11,063 nt of DNA from an uncultured Clostridia bacterium (GTDB taxonomy: Bacteria; Bacillota; Clostridia; UBA1381): contig CAKSRS010000073.1 in assembly GCA_934487205.1 (NCBI GenBank), positions 1 through 11,063 on the forward strand, given 5' to 3'. A program made the position numbers and the translations under genes. Positions 1 to 6,552 of this stretch are shown in pieces. The notes under the pieces were generated by a model. That model saw only the letters and a list, made by a program, of their open reading frames with translations. It had not been told where the DNA came from and ran no database searches. How positions within the stretch are numbered: position 1 is the first letter of the stretch; every line of letters begins with the position of its first letter.

Positions 1-107
1 TTCGCGCCTGTTCTCTTGGCAATCTCATCTATCTTCTCAGCGGACTGATCCAGGATAGCGTGGTCATAAGCTTTAAGCTTGATTCTGATTTTCTGAGTTG
101 CTGCCAT
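1..107 (-). CDS. rpsJ: 30S ribosomal protein S10 (NusE), 5' part only
   Basis: Only the first 35 codons are present; the gene runs off the left edge. S10 is part of the 30S head and, as NusE, links ribosomes to transcription antitermination complexes. The translated start (MAATQKIRIKLKAYDH, then AILDQSAEKIDEIAKRTGA) is the conserved S10 N-terminus, with the KIRIKLKAYDH and ILDQSAEKI blocks. The ATG at 107 follows an AGGAGG box by 9 nt. rpsJ is usually the first gene of the S10 operon, so ribosomal protein genes probably continue to the left, outside the window. A promoter at 450-478 and a long structured leader precede it. Recognition is firm; the operon beyond the edge is inferred. Confidence 0.96.
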   Translation of the reverse strand, partial: MAATQKIRIKLKAYDHAILDQSAEKIDEIAKRTGA

Positions 108-116
108 GTTTTTCTA

Positions 117-122
117 CCTCCT
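117..122 (-). promoter_or_regulatory. Ribosome binding site of rpsJ
   Basis: AGGAGG on the minus strand, 9 nt before the rpsJ ATG. It sits just downstream of the leader hairpins at 155-204, so leader folding could in principle affect its accessibility. Confidence 0.85.
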
Positions 123-184
123 ATGATTAATATTGGCTTGCGGGCGCCCTTCTTTTGAGGACGCTCAACACTTGCACGACAGCC

Positions 185-204
185 GCAATGTTAAACAACA
201 TTGC
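185..204 (-). promoter_or_regulatory. Hairpin in the rpsJ leader
   Basis: A perfect 8-bp stem (GCAATGTT / AACATTGC) with a 4-nt loop, read as RNA GCAAUGUU-GUUU-AACAUUGC. Flanking AACAC and GTGTT (208-212 and 167-171 on the plus strand) can pair around it to form an outer stem. Two bases of that outer stem (167-168) are shared with the neighbouring hairpin 155-168, so the two cannot both form fully. No U-run follows, so it is not a terminator; a protein-binding or translational control element is plausible but unproven. Confidence 0.55.
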
Positions 205-225
205 CGGGTGTTTCCCTATCACCCC

Positions 226-264
226 AAAATAAAACCCGAACTGCCGAAAACTCGGACATTCGGG
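226..264 (-). terminator. Attenuator-like intrinsic terminator in the rpsJ leader
   Basis: On the minus strand CCCGAA (264-259) pairs with UUCGGG (240-235), and an inner CCGA/UCGG stem (255-252 with 247-244) closes a short loop; a 3x3 internal loop separates the two stems. The 3' arm is followed at once by UUUUAUUUU (234-226). This is the form of a rho-independent terminator, yet it lies inside the leader, roughly 180 nt after the promoter and 120 nt before the rpsJ start, with no gene upstream that it could end. It therefore looks like a premature terminator controlling entry into the S10 operon. Confidence 0.55.
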
Positions 265-354
265 GACTTCAAGCCGCAAAAGTACACAACTCAAGCTTAT
301 TACCGGACATAAAAATCCCGTAATGCTTAATACTTATGCAGCGTGACCTGTCGC

Positions 355-371
355 CCGATTTCATGAATCGG
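355..371 (-). promoter_or_regulatory. 5' hairpin of the rpsJ leader
   Basis: A 6-bp stem (CCGATT / AATCGG) with a 5-nt loop, close to the 5' end of the predicted transcript. Its first arm is part of GAATGTCCGA (377-368), an exact copy of part of the attenuator's 5' arm (261-252). This gives possible alternative pairings between the two regions. Confidence 0.45.
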
Positions 372-449
372 ACATTCTCCGCGGAAAAACCGGACTCAAA
401 CGGCCCGCAACCTCCCGTTTCATCGTTTGTCAAGTGTCACAATACTACT

Positions 450-478
450 ATTATACTATAAATAATATACTATTTCAA
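450..478 (-). promoter_or_regulatory. Promoter of rpsJ / S10 operon
   Basis: Minus strand: -35 TTGAAA (478-473), 17-bp spacer, -10 TATAAT (455-450), giving a start near 443. A second overlapping candidate is TTGTCA (489-484), 16-bp spacer, TATTAT (467-462). The first is the better match. It lies directly after the terminator of the preceding operon, so S10 transcription starts anew here. Confidence 0.8.
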
Positions 479-500
479 GCTTTTGACAAAAATTTGTTAT

Positions 501-550
501 AAAAAAATTTCACAAACTTTTACAAAATTTTCGTAAAATATTTGTGAAAT
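501..550 (-). terminator. Intrinsic terminator of the topoisomerase-tagA-tmk-lipoprotein operon
   Basis: An AT-rich hairpin: outer stem ATTTCACAAA / TTTGTGAAAT (507-516 with 541-550), inner stem TTTTAC / GTAAAA (518-523 with 533-538), separated by a small 1x2 asymmetric loop. On the minus strand it is followed by seven U (507-501; the first of them may also pair as the base of the stem). It begins 17 nt after the stop codon of the small lipoprotein gene and ends just before the rpsJ promoter, so it separates the two transcription units. The plus-strand side has no U-run. Confidence 0.8.
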
Positions 551-566
551 ATATACATAAAAATAT

Positions 567-710
567 TTAATAAAAAATGTCGGTTTTAACGTTTTCACAC
601 ATGTCCGTTTCGAAATTTTTAACATAATCGGCGGAAATCGGCTTTTTTCCGCACGCAAAAAGCATACATATTAATATTGTCACCGCAATAATTGCCGCAA
701 TTCGTTTCAT
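567..710 (-). CDS. Small lipoprotein (47 aa), function unknown
   Basis: A 47-residue open frame with ATG at 710, preceded by GGAGGT (726-721) at 10-nt spacing. The N-terminus is a classic lipoprotein signal: basic MKR, a hydrophobic stretch (residues 4-18), then the lipobox LFAC with Cys20 as the lipidation site, followed by GKK. The predicted mature part is only about 28 residues (Cys20 to Tyr47) and ends IFY before TAA at 567-569. It lies 61 nt after tmk, in the same direction and before the operon terminator, so it is probably co-transcribed. Clostridia often have much larger lipoproteins whose mature part begins in a similar way (a segment resembling YVKNFETDM), so this may be a truncated remnant rather than a true microprotein. 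Signal and start are clear; function is unknown. Confidence 0.65.
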   Translation of the reverse strand: MKRIAAIIAVTILICMLFACGKKPISADYVKNFETDMCENVKTDIFY

Positions 711-720
711 AAATAAGCGC

Positions 721-726
721 ACCTCC
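721..726 (-). promoter_or_regulatory. Ribosome binding site of the small lipoprotein gene
   Basis: GGAGGT on the minus strand, 10 nt before the ATG at 710. It is the main evidence that this short frame is translated. Confidence 0.65.
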
Positions 727-771
727 GCTACTATTCTGTGCAGAGATGCGGTGTATTATGTTAAATTTTTC

Positions 772-1446
772 TTATAAAATTTTATCCGTAATGCGGCGGA
801 TTTCCGCCTGAATATCCTCAAGCGGGCGAATATTGCCGTCATTTACGCATAAAATATGCTGCCAGCCGAATTTTTGCGCCACATATTTCGCATTTTCATA
901 GCTTTTTTCCAAATAGTCGGTATCGCGCTCATGAATATCCCATTCCTCGCCGCCCGTAAATTTATTGCTGCGGTTTTCCATAAGCTGCCTTCCATATTTC
1001 GGCGGCATATCGAGAAAAAGCGTCACATTGGGCTGCGGCAGCTTGTACAGCCGAAATTCAAAATCGTAAAGCCAATCGAGAAATTTATCCTTTTCCGCTT
1101 TATCGGCGATTTTCCCCGCCTGGTGAATCATATTGGAAGAAACATATCTGTCGGCAATAATTACCGTATCCGCAGCGTCATAATCATTATGCCAGTCGGC
1201 TCGGTACGTCACAAATCTGTCTGCCGCAAAAAGGGTGGACGCGCAATAAGCGTCCACATCATCGGCATGCGTACCCATTTTTCCCGAAAGATACATTTTA
1301 ACCGGCTCCGAACTCGGGCTGTCATACATAGGAAAGGACAGCCGTCTCACTTTTATGCCCTTCGATGTAAGATATTCCGCCAAAAGCTCGGTGTGCGTTT
1401 GCTTTCCGCTTGCGTCCACGCCGTCAATTGCAATTAATTTTCCCAT
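772..1446 (-). CDS. tmk: Thymidylate kinase (dTMP kinase), 224 aa
   Basis: Phosphorylates dTMP to dTDP with ATP in the cytoplasm, an essential step of dTTP synthesis. The P-loop is GVDASGKQT (residues 9-17); Gln16 takes the usual Ser/Thr place after the lysine, followed by Thr17, a form seen in the Clostridia-type branch of the family. The DR(Y/F) motif of nucleotide binding is D99-R100-Y101, followed by VSSNMIHQAGK; LFLDMPP (143-149) precedes the lid region (about 151-175, several Arg/Lys, ending DIHERD). The length is close to the family norm (about 205-225). The ATG at 1446 shares one base with the tagA stop codon (TGATG), and AAGGGA lies 8 nt before it, so translation is probably coupled to tagA. 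The family assignment is firm. Confidence 0.93.
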   Translation of the reverse strand: MGKLIAIDGVDASGKQTHTELLAEYLTSKGIKVRRLSFPMYDSPSSEPVKMYLSGKMGTHADDVDAYCASTLFAADRFVTYRADWHNDYDAADTVIIADRYVSSNMIHQAGKIADKAEKDKFLDWLYDFEFRLYKLPQPNVTLFLDMPPKYGRQLMENRSNKFTGGEEWDIHERDTDYLEKSYENAKYVAQKFGWQHILCVNDGNIRPLEDIQAEIRRITDKIL

Positions 1447-2189
1447 CAGTTTCGTCCCTTCTTATACCGTTTGCCCTTAAACAGCACCGTCAATCCGAAT
1501 TTCGGCAATGCCAGCATTCTTTTAAATCTCCACGGCTCTTTAATTAAGCGGTACAGCCACTCCAAACCGTATTTACACCAAAATTCCGGTGCGCGCTCCA
1601 CTGTGCCCGCAAAAACATCAAGACTTCCGCCGATACCCATCATTACGTGGCAGCACAACCTGTCACGGTTGGCGCAAATCCATTTTTCCTGCGCCGGTGC
1701 ACCCAAACATACAAACAGCAAATCCGCACCGCTTTTATTGATATCATCAATAATTCCGTCAACTTCCTCCGCGCCGAAATATCCGTTATGCATACCTACT
1801 ATATTAAGGAACGGATATTTTGCCGTAAGATTTTCCTTTGCCTGTTCCGCAACGCCCGGTTTTCCGCCGAACAGATAAAGCCTGTGTCCCGTTTCCGCAA
1901 TTTTATCAATTACGCCGCACGCAACGTCGTACCCGGCAACCCGCTCCGGCACGGGATTTTTCAAAATCCGCGACGCATACACAACGCCTATGCCGTCCGC
2001 CGTAAGCAAATCCGCCGAATTAAGCAGCGCGCAAAATTCCGCGTCATGATACGCCATCAAAATTATCTCCGAGTTCGGCGTGAATACCGCATGATTCCCG
2101 CCGTCGTTCAGCATCTCCATTACCTTGCCGACAGCCTCATCATGCGTGACTTTGTCTACATTGACTCCCAAAATATTTACCTTATCCAT
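1446..2189 (-). CDS. tagA: WecG/TagA/CpsF-family (GT26) glycosyltransferase, 247 aa
   Basis: In Gram-positive bacteria TagA adds N-acetylmannosamine to lipid-linked GlcNAc, the first committed step of wall teichoic acid linkage-unit synthesis, at the inner face of the membrane. Conserved blocks are visible in order: FTPNSE with Thr37 and Asn39, LTADGIGVV with Asp65 (the proposed catalytic base), PERVAGYD with Arg83, LFGGKPGVAE (106-115), GAPAQEKWI with Gln167, GIGGSLDVFAGTVERAPEFW, and a C-terminal segment EWLYRLIKEPWRFKRM with Arg214, Arg221 and Arg224, the appendage that docks on the membrane in studied TagA enzymes. The active-site and appendage residues are all present. There is no transmembrane helix. 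GGGAG lies 6 nt before ATG 2189. The gene is 38 nt after parC and overlaps tmk by one base. The exact sugar added (ManNAc, ManNAcA or other) cannot be read from sequence. Confidence 0.88.
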   Translation of the reverse strand: MDKVNILGVNVDKVTHDEAVGKVMEMLNDGGNHAVFTPNSEIILMAYHDAEFCALLNSADLLTADGIGVVYASRILKNPVPERVAGYDVACGVIDKIAETGHRLYLFGGKPGVAEQAKENLTAKYPFLNIVGMHNGYFGAEEVDGIIDDINKSGADLLFVCLGAPAQEKWICANRDRLCCHVMMGIGGSLDVFAGTVERAPEFWCKYGLEWLYRLIKEPWRFKRMLALPKFGLTVLFKGKRYKKGRN

Positions 2190-2227
2190 AATATACTCCC
2201 TTCCGCCCGCATATGGACGGTAATTTA

Positions 2228-4438
2228 TCAGAACATCGAAATCTGCGAATCATCTTTGCGTAAAAACGAACCCGCCGCGGGGATATTCTTCGTGCGGTAG
2301 TGCTTGATGCCTTCAAGTCCGCTTTCTTCCGCGCGCACCGCTTTTACCAGCGTGGCACCTTTTTTAGTCAGTTTCATGACCTGAACGCCCTGCGTTGATT
2401 TTGTGGATTTCAGCGGAATATTTGCCGTATCCGCTGCAAGAACTTTGTTGTTGTCGGTAAAGCACACTATCTCCGTATCTTCCGCAAGCCACATAATTCC
2501 GCGGATTTCCGATTTGTCGGAATACGCATTGACAAGCCGCCTTCTGTTCGACTTTGTCTCATAATTTTTAAGTTCCACCTTTGCCATTTTTCCGTTTGCA
2601 AACGCAAAAAGCATATATCCCGAATAGTCGCCGCACAGCACGGTGTAAATTATTTTTTCACCGTCCTCAAGCCCCAAAAGACTCGGCAGATACTCACCGA
2701 GACTGCTCACTTTTCCGTCCGGAATATCATAAAGATGCGCCTTATAAACCGTGCTTTTATCGGTAAAGAACATGATTTCACTTTTATTTGTGGTTTCAAT
2801 GGTTTGTGCAACCTCGTCATTTTCCTTCAGCTTATGTTCGGAAGTCGTCGACCGCAGCGATACCGCCGAAACTTTTTTCGCATATCCGTCCCGTGTGACG
2901 AACAGCGTCAACGGATAATCGTCAATAAAATCATCCGCATTGTACGTTTCGATTTCATTGCTTTCAACAAGACGCGTGCGCCTGTCCTGACCGTATTTTT
3001 TCGCAATTTCGGACAGCTGCTTTGAAATAAGCTTTTTCAGCTCCTTTTCGCTGCCCAGAATTTTATTAAGCTCATCTATTTCTTCAAGCAGACGCTCTAT
3101 CTCGGCAGTACGGTTTAAAATGTACTCCTTGTTCAGATTTCGCAGCTTTATCTCGGCGATATATTCAGCCTGAACCTTGTCTATCCCGAACCCGGACATA
3201 AGATTAGGCACAACGTCCGCCTCTTTTTCGGTATGGCGGATTATCGATATCGCCTTATCAATATCAAGAAGTATCTTTTTAAGACCCATCAACAAATGCA
3301 GCTTTTCCGATTTTTTATCAATATCAAACTTCAGCGAATTTTTTATGCAGCCCGAGCGGAATTTTATCCATTCATCAATAATCTGCTTAACGCCGAGCAC
3401 CATCGGCACATTGTCGATAAGCAGATTGAAATTGCATGCAAAGCTGTCCTCAAGCGGTGTCAGCTTAAACAGTTTCAGCATCAGCGCATCGGGGTCAACA
3501 CCGCGCTTTAAATCAAGCGTCAGCTTGAATCCCTGCAGACCCGTTTCGTCACGTGCGTCGGAAATTTCCTTCAGCTTATTAGCTTTCACAAGTTCCATTA
3601 TTTTGGACAAAATCGCCTCAACCGTTGTCGTGTACGGAATGGATTTGATTTCAATGCAGTTATTCCCCTTGTCATATTCGTAAACCGCGCGCATCTTAAA
3701 GCTTCCACGGCCGCTCTCGTAGATAGCGCGCATCTGTGCTTTATCGTAAAGCAGCTCACCGCCGAGAGGGAAATCCGGCGCCAGCATATATTCCATAATA
3801 TCGCAATCCGGATTTTTCATGTACTCGATTGCGGCGCTGCACACCTCGCGCAGATTAAACGAACATATATTGCTTGCCATGCCGACCGCGATACCCTGAT
3901 TCGGATTAACCAGAATATTCGGGAATGCCACCGGCAAAAGCGTAGGCTCTTTAAGTTCGCCGTCATAGTTATCAACAAATTTTACGGTATTTTTATTTAT
4001 ATCGCCGAAAAATTCCTGGCAAATCGGGTCGAGCCGAACCTCGGTGTAACGCGACGCGGCGTATGCCATATCGCGCGAATACTGTTTACCGAAGTTTCCC
4101 TGCGACTCTACAAGCGGGTGCAAAAGCGCCTCGTTGCCGCGCGTCAGACGCACCATCGTCTCATAAATTGCCGCGTCGCCGTGCGGATTTAATTTCATCG
4201 TCTGCCCGACAACATTTGCCGATTTTGTCAGCTTTCCGCCCAGCAGTCCCATTTTATACATCGTGTACAAAAGTTTTCTGTGCGCCGGTTTCAATCCGTC
4301 GATTTCCGGAATAGCGCGCGATACTATTACGCTCATAGCGTACGGCATATAGTTTGTCTCAAGCGTTTCCGTTATAAATTGCTCATCTATCGGCGCCGGC
4401 GTATATTCTTCTTCAATAGGTTTCTTTTTTCTTGCCAT
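2228..4438 (-). CDS. parC: ParC/GyrA-like type IIA topoisomerase subunit A, 736 aa
   Basis: The DNA-breaking and rejoining subunit of a type IIA topoisomerase, a tetramer with the ParE/GyrB-like product of the adjacent gene. The winged-helix/tower region (about 20-500) holds the catalytic tyrosine Tyr131 in AASRYTEVRL, preceded by Arg130, and the quinolone-determining segment at NPHGDAAIYE (84-93). The C-terminal pinwheel is short: about four blade-like repeats start near 509, 553, 608 and 655, and the GyrA-box of true gyrase (QRRGGKG-like) is not seen. This favours a topoisomerase IV-type decatenase/relaxase over a supercoiling gyrase. Ala89 stands where quinolone-sensitive enzymes have Ser (GyrA Ser83 / ParC Ser80); Glu93 keeps the acidic position. 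AAGGAGG, 8 nt before the ATG, overlaps the parE stop codon, so translation is coupled. Family certain; gyrase versus topo IV assignment is inferred. Confidence 0.88.
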   Translation of the reverse strand: MARKKKPIEEEYTPAPIDEQFITETLETNYMPYAMSVIVSRAIPEIDGLKPAHRKLLYTMYKMGLLGGKLTKSANVVGQTMKLNPHGDAAIYETMVRLTRGNEALLHPLVESQGNFGKQYSRDMAYAASRYTEVRLDPICQEFFGDINKNTVKFVDNYDGELKEPTLLPVAFPNILVNPNQGIAVGMASNICSFNLREVCSAAIEYMKNPDCDIMEYMLAPDFPLGGELLYDKAQMRAIYESGRGSFKMRAVYEYDKGNNCIEIKSIPYTTTVEAILSKIMELVKANKLKEISDARDETGLQGFKLTLDLKRGVDPDALMLKLFKLTPLEDSFACNFNLLIDNVPMVLGVKQIIDEWIKFRSGCIKNSLKFDIDKKSEKLHLLMGLKKILLDIDKAISIIRHTEKEADVVPNLMSGFGIDKVQAEYIAEIKLRNLNKEYILNRTAEIERLLEEIDELNKILGSEKELKKLISKQLSEIAKKYGQDRRTRLVESNEIETYNADDFIDDYPLTLFVTRDGYAKKVSAVSLRSTTSEHKLKENDEVAQTIETTNKSEIMFFTDKSTVYKAHLYDIPDGKVSSLGEYLPSLLGLEDGEKIIYTVLCGDYSGYMLFAFANGKMAKVELKNYETKSNRRRLVNAYSDKSEIRGIMWLAEDTEIVCFTDNNKVLAADTANIPLKSTKSTQGVQVMKLTKKGATLVKAVRAEESGLEGIKHYRTKNIPAAGSFLRKDDSQISMF

Positions 4439-4446
4439 TTTCCGCG

Positions 4447-4453
4447 CCTCCTT
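4447..4453 (-). promoter_or_regulatory. Ribosome binding site of parC overlapping the parE stop codon
   Basis: AAGGAGG on the minus strand; its first two bases are part of the parE TAA (4454-4452). It is 8 nt from the parC ATG, an arrangement suited to equal output of two subunits that work in a 1:1 complex. Confidence 0.85.
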
Positions 4454-6464
4454 AACTTATATCGAGCATTTCCATATATAAATGCCCGTTTCTTGCAATA
4501 TGCTCTTTGCGCTCCTGCAGTTTGTCGCCCAAAAGAACATCAAATACCTGTGCCGTACGTTCCGCATTCTCTGCCGTAACCCTGATAAGACGCCGCGTTG
4601 CCGGGTGCATCGTTGTAAGACTCATCATCTCCGGCTGATTCTCGCCAAGGCCTTTGCTGCGCTTTATATCGGCATCGGCGCGCGCTATGCCCTCACTCTC
4701 CAGCTGCGACAGAATTTTTTCTTTATCACCGTCGGTGTACGCAAACAGCTTTTCGCCTTTTCTCTTCGTCTTTTCAATGGTAATTTCATAAAGCGGCGAC
4801 TCCGCAATATACACCTTGCCCATATTGATAAGCGTCGGCATAAGCCGGTAAATCATCGTCAAAACAAGCGTGCGGATTTGGAATCCGTCCACGTCGGCAT
4901 CGGTGCAGATTATAACCTTATCCCAACGCAGATTATCAATATTAAATTCCTCCACACCCTTTACGTGTTTGGATTTAATCTCGATACCGCAGCCGAGAAC
5001 CTTAACTAAATCAAGGATTACATCGCTTTTAAAAATTTTGCCGTAATCCGCTTTAAGGCAATTCAAAATTTTACCTCTTATCGGCATAATAGCCTGGAAC
5101 GACGCGTCCCGCGCCAATTTACATGAACCGAGCGCCGAATCACCCTCCACGATATATACCTCGCGTTTGGAAACGTCCTTGCTGCGGCAGTCAACAAACT
5201 TTTCAACGCGGTTTGTGATGTCCATTGTTCCCGTAAGTTTCTTTTTCGTGTCAATGCGCACCTTTTCTGCATTTTCGCGGCTGCGCTTGTTCACAAGAAC
5301 CTGATTTGCGATTTTTTCCGCGTCGGTTTTATTTTCTATAAAATAAACTTCCAGCTGATGCCGCAAAAATTCGGTCATCGCCTCTTGTATAAATTTATTG
5401 TTAATCGCCTTTTTCGTCTGATTTTCATAGCTTGTCTGCGTCGAGAACGAGTTTATAACAAGCGCCAGACAATCCGCAATATCGGTAAAATTAATTTTGC
5501 TTTCATTTTTGTTATACTTGCCGTTTTGCTTCATGTATTGGTCAATTGCGTAGACAAAAGCATTTTTCACGGCTTTATCGGGTGAGCCGCCGTGCTCCAG
5601 CCAGCTGGAATTATGATAATATTCCAAAAGATTTACCGACTGCGAAAAACAGAACGCAATCTGCATTTTAACCTTGTATTCCGGCTTGTCCTCGCGGTCT
5701 CTGCCCACGCGCTCCGCCTCCCATACCTCCGGCATGGTAAAGCTATTTTCACCGACGGTTTCCTTAAGATAGTCGACAATTCCGTTTTCGTAATAATATT
5801 CAAAAAGCTCTGTACCTTCGGCAGTTTCATTGTAGAGCACGAACCGTATTCCCGCGTTCGTCATCGCCTGTTTTTGCAAGGTATCCTTGTAAAATTCAAT
5901 GGGAATATCTATATCGGTAAATACTTCCCTGTCAGGGCGCCATTTTGTAACCGAACCCGTTTTAGCGGTTGCAACCGGCGTTTTGGTAAGTCCGCCGATA
6001 TTCTCGCCCTTTTCAAAATGAAGTGTGTACTTTGTTTTATCGCGCACAACCTCTACGTCCATATATTCCGACGAATACTGCGTTGCGCATGCGCCGAGTC
6101 CGTTAAGACCGAGACTGTATTCATACATACCGCCGCTGTTATTATTATATTTTCCGCCCGCGTAAAGTTCGCAGAAAACCAACTCCCAGTTATACCGCTG
6201 CTCCTTCTCGTTATAATCGAGCGGTATGCCGCGACCGTGGTCGCGCACCTCTATGCTCCCGTCCGCAAATCGCGTGATTTCGATAATATTTCCGTAGCCT
6301 TCCCGCGCCTCATCAATCGAATTGGACAATATTTCAAAGAAGGAATGTTCGCAGCCTTCAAGACCGTCCGAACCGAATATGACCGCCGGACGTTTCCGCA
6401 CACGGTCGGCACCCTTCAGGCTGGTTATGCTCTGATTACCGTATTCTTCCTTTTTCTTTGGCAT
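4452..6464 (-). CDS. parE: ParE/GyrB-like type IIA topoisomerase subunit B (ATPase), 670 aa
   Basis: ATP-hydrolysing subunit that drives strand passage together with the ParC-like partner. An N-terminal GHKL ATPase shows Glu44 and Asn48 in EILSNSIDEA, DHGRGIP (75-81) and the glycine-rich YSLGLNGLGACAT (116-128); the QTK loop is Q349-T350-K351. The Toprim domain has YIVEGDSA (437-444, catalytic Glu440), PIRGKILNC (461-469) and TDADVDG (521-527, metal-binding Asp522/Asp524). The C-terminal block is SKGLGENQPEMM (603-614) and TTMHPATRR. Several motifs differ from standard GyrB/ParE: GDSALGSCK instead of GDSAGGSAK, LSNSIDEA instead of VDNSIDEA, and DVDGFQIRT instead of DVDGAHIRT. This places it in a divergent Clostridia branch, probably additional to a standard gyrase elsewhere. 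First gene of its operon; GGGAG lies 6 nt before ATG 6464, under a consensus promoter. Function firm, subtype inferred. Confidence 0.88.
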   Translation of the reverse strand: MPKKKEEYGNQSITSLKGADRVRKRPAVIFGSDGLEGCEHSFFEILSNSIDEAREGYGNIIEITRFADGSIEVRDHGRGIPLDYNEKEQRYNWELVFCELYAGGKYNNNSGGMYEYSLGLNGLGACATQYSSEYMDVEVVRDKTKYTLHFEKGENIGGLTKTPVATAKTGSVTKWRPDREVFTDIDIPIEFYKDTLQKQAMTNAGIRFVLYNETAEGTELFEYYYENGIVDYLKETVGENSFTMPEVWEAERVGRDREDKPEYKVKMQIAFCFSQSVNLLEYYHNSSWLEHGGSPDKAVKNAFVYAIDQYMKQNGKYNKNESKINFTDIADCLALVINSFSTQTSYENQTKKAINNKFIQEAMTEFLRHQLEVYFIENKTDAEKIANQVLVNKRSRENAEKVRIDTKKKLTGTMDITNRVEKFVDCRSKDVSKREVYIVEGDSALGSCKLARDASFQAIMPIRGKILNCLKADYGKIFKSDVILDLVKVLGCGIEIKSKHVKGVEEFNIDNLRWDKVIICTDADVDGFQIRTLVLTMIYRLMPTLINMGKVYIAESPLYEITIEKTKRKGEKLFAYTDGDKEKILSQLESEGIARADADIKRSKGLGENQPEMMSLTTMHPATRRLIRVTAENAERTAQVFDVLLGDKLQERKEHIARNGHLYMEMLDIS

Positions 6465-6508
6465 AATTATCTCCCTTCTCTATATCTTAAAATTTTACAT
6501 ACTTATAT

Positions 6509-6537
6509 ATTATACAATATTTAGTGAATTTTGTCAA
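6509..6537 (-). promoter_or_regulatory. Consensus promoter of the parE-parC-tagA-tmk operon
   Basis: Minus strand: -35 TTGACA (6537-6532), exactly 17 bp, -10 TATAAT (6514-6509). Both boxes match the sigma-A consensus at every base. The predicted start near 6502 leaves a leader of about 38 nt before parE. Confidence 0.9.
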
Positions 6538-6552
6538 ATTCATTTTCCGCTC

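Larger units (their letters stand above)
108..443 (-). promoter_or_regulatory. Long structured untranslated leader of rpsJ
   Basis: About 335 nt lie between the predicted transcription start (near 443) and the rpsJ ATG, and no convincing gene is found in them. On the minus-strand RNA the visible structure, 5' to 3', is: a 6-bp hairpin at 355-371, a two-part hairpin followed by UUUUAUUUU at 226-264, an 8-bp hairpin at 185-204 within an outer 5-bp pairing (167-171 with 208-212), and a 5-bp hairpin at 155-168. The heptamer AUGUCCG occurs three times. In E. coli the S10 operon is autoregulated by L4 through its leader. The role here is inferred from position and structure only; a T-box or a recognised metabolite riboswitch motif was not seen. 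Confidence 0.6.

Noticed and set aside
361..423. A 20-codon frame (MKREVAGRLS...) near the 5' end of the rpsJ leader, a possible leader peptide.
   Set aside because: It has no Shine-Dalgarno sequence before its ATG, begins only about 20 nt after the predicted transcription start, and has no run of regulatory codons.
108..443. The rpsJ leader as a T-box or metabolite riboswitch.
   Set aside because: No T-box sequence or recognised riboswitch core could be found by eye, and the downstream gene is a ribosomal protein, which favours ribosomal-protein control.
5592..6524. A 310-codon plus-strand open frame opposite parE, and other long antisense frames (for example 1647-2300 and 3177-3683).
   Set aside because: They mirror real genes with full family motifs on the minus strand, have no recognisable motifs or operon context of their own, and follow from the codon composition of the true genes.
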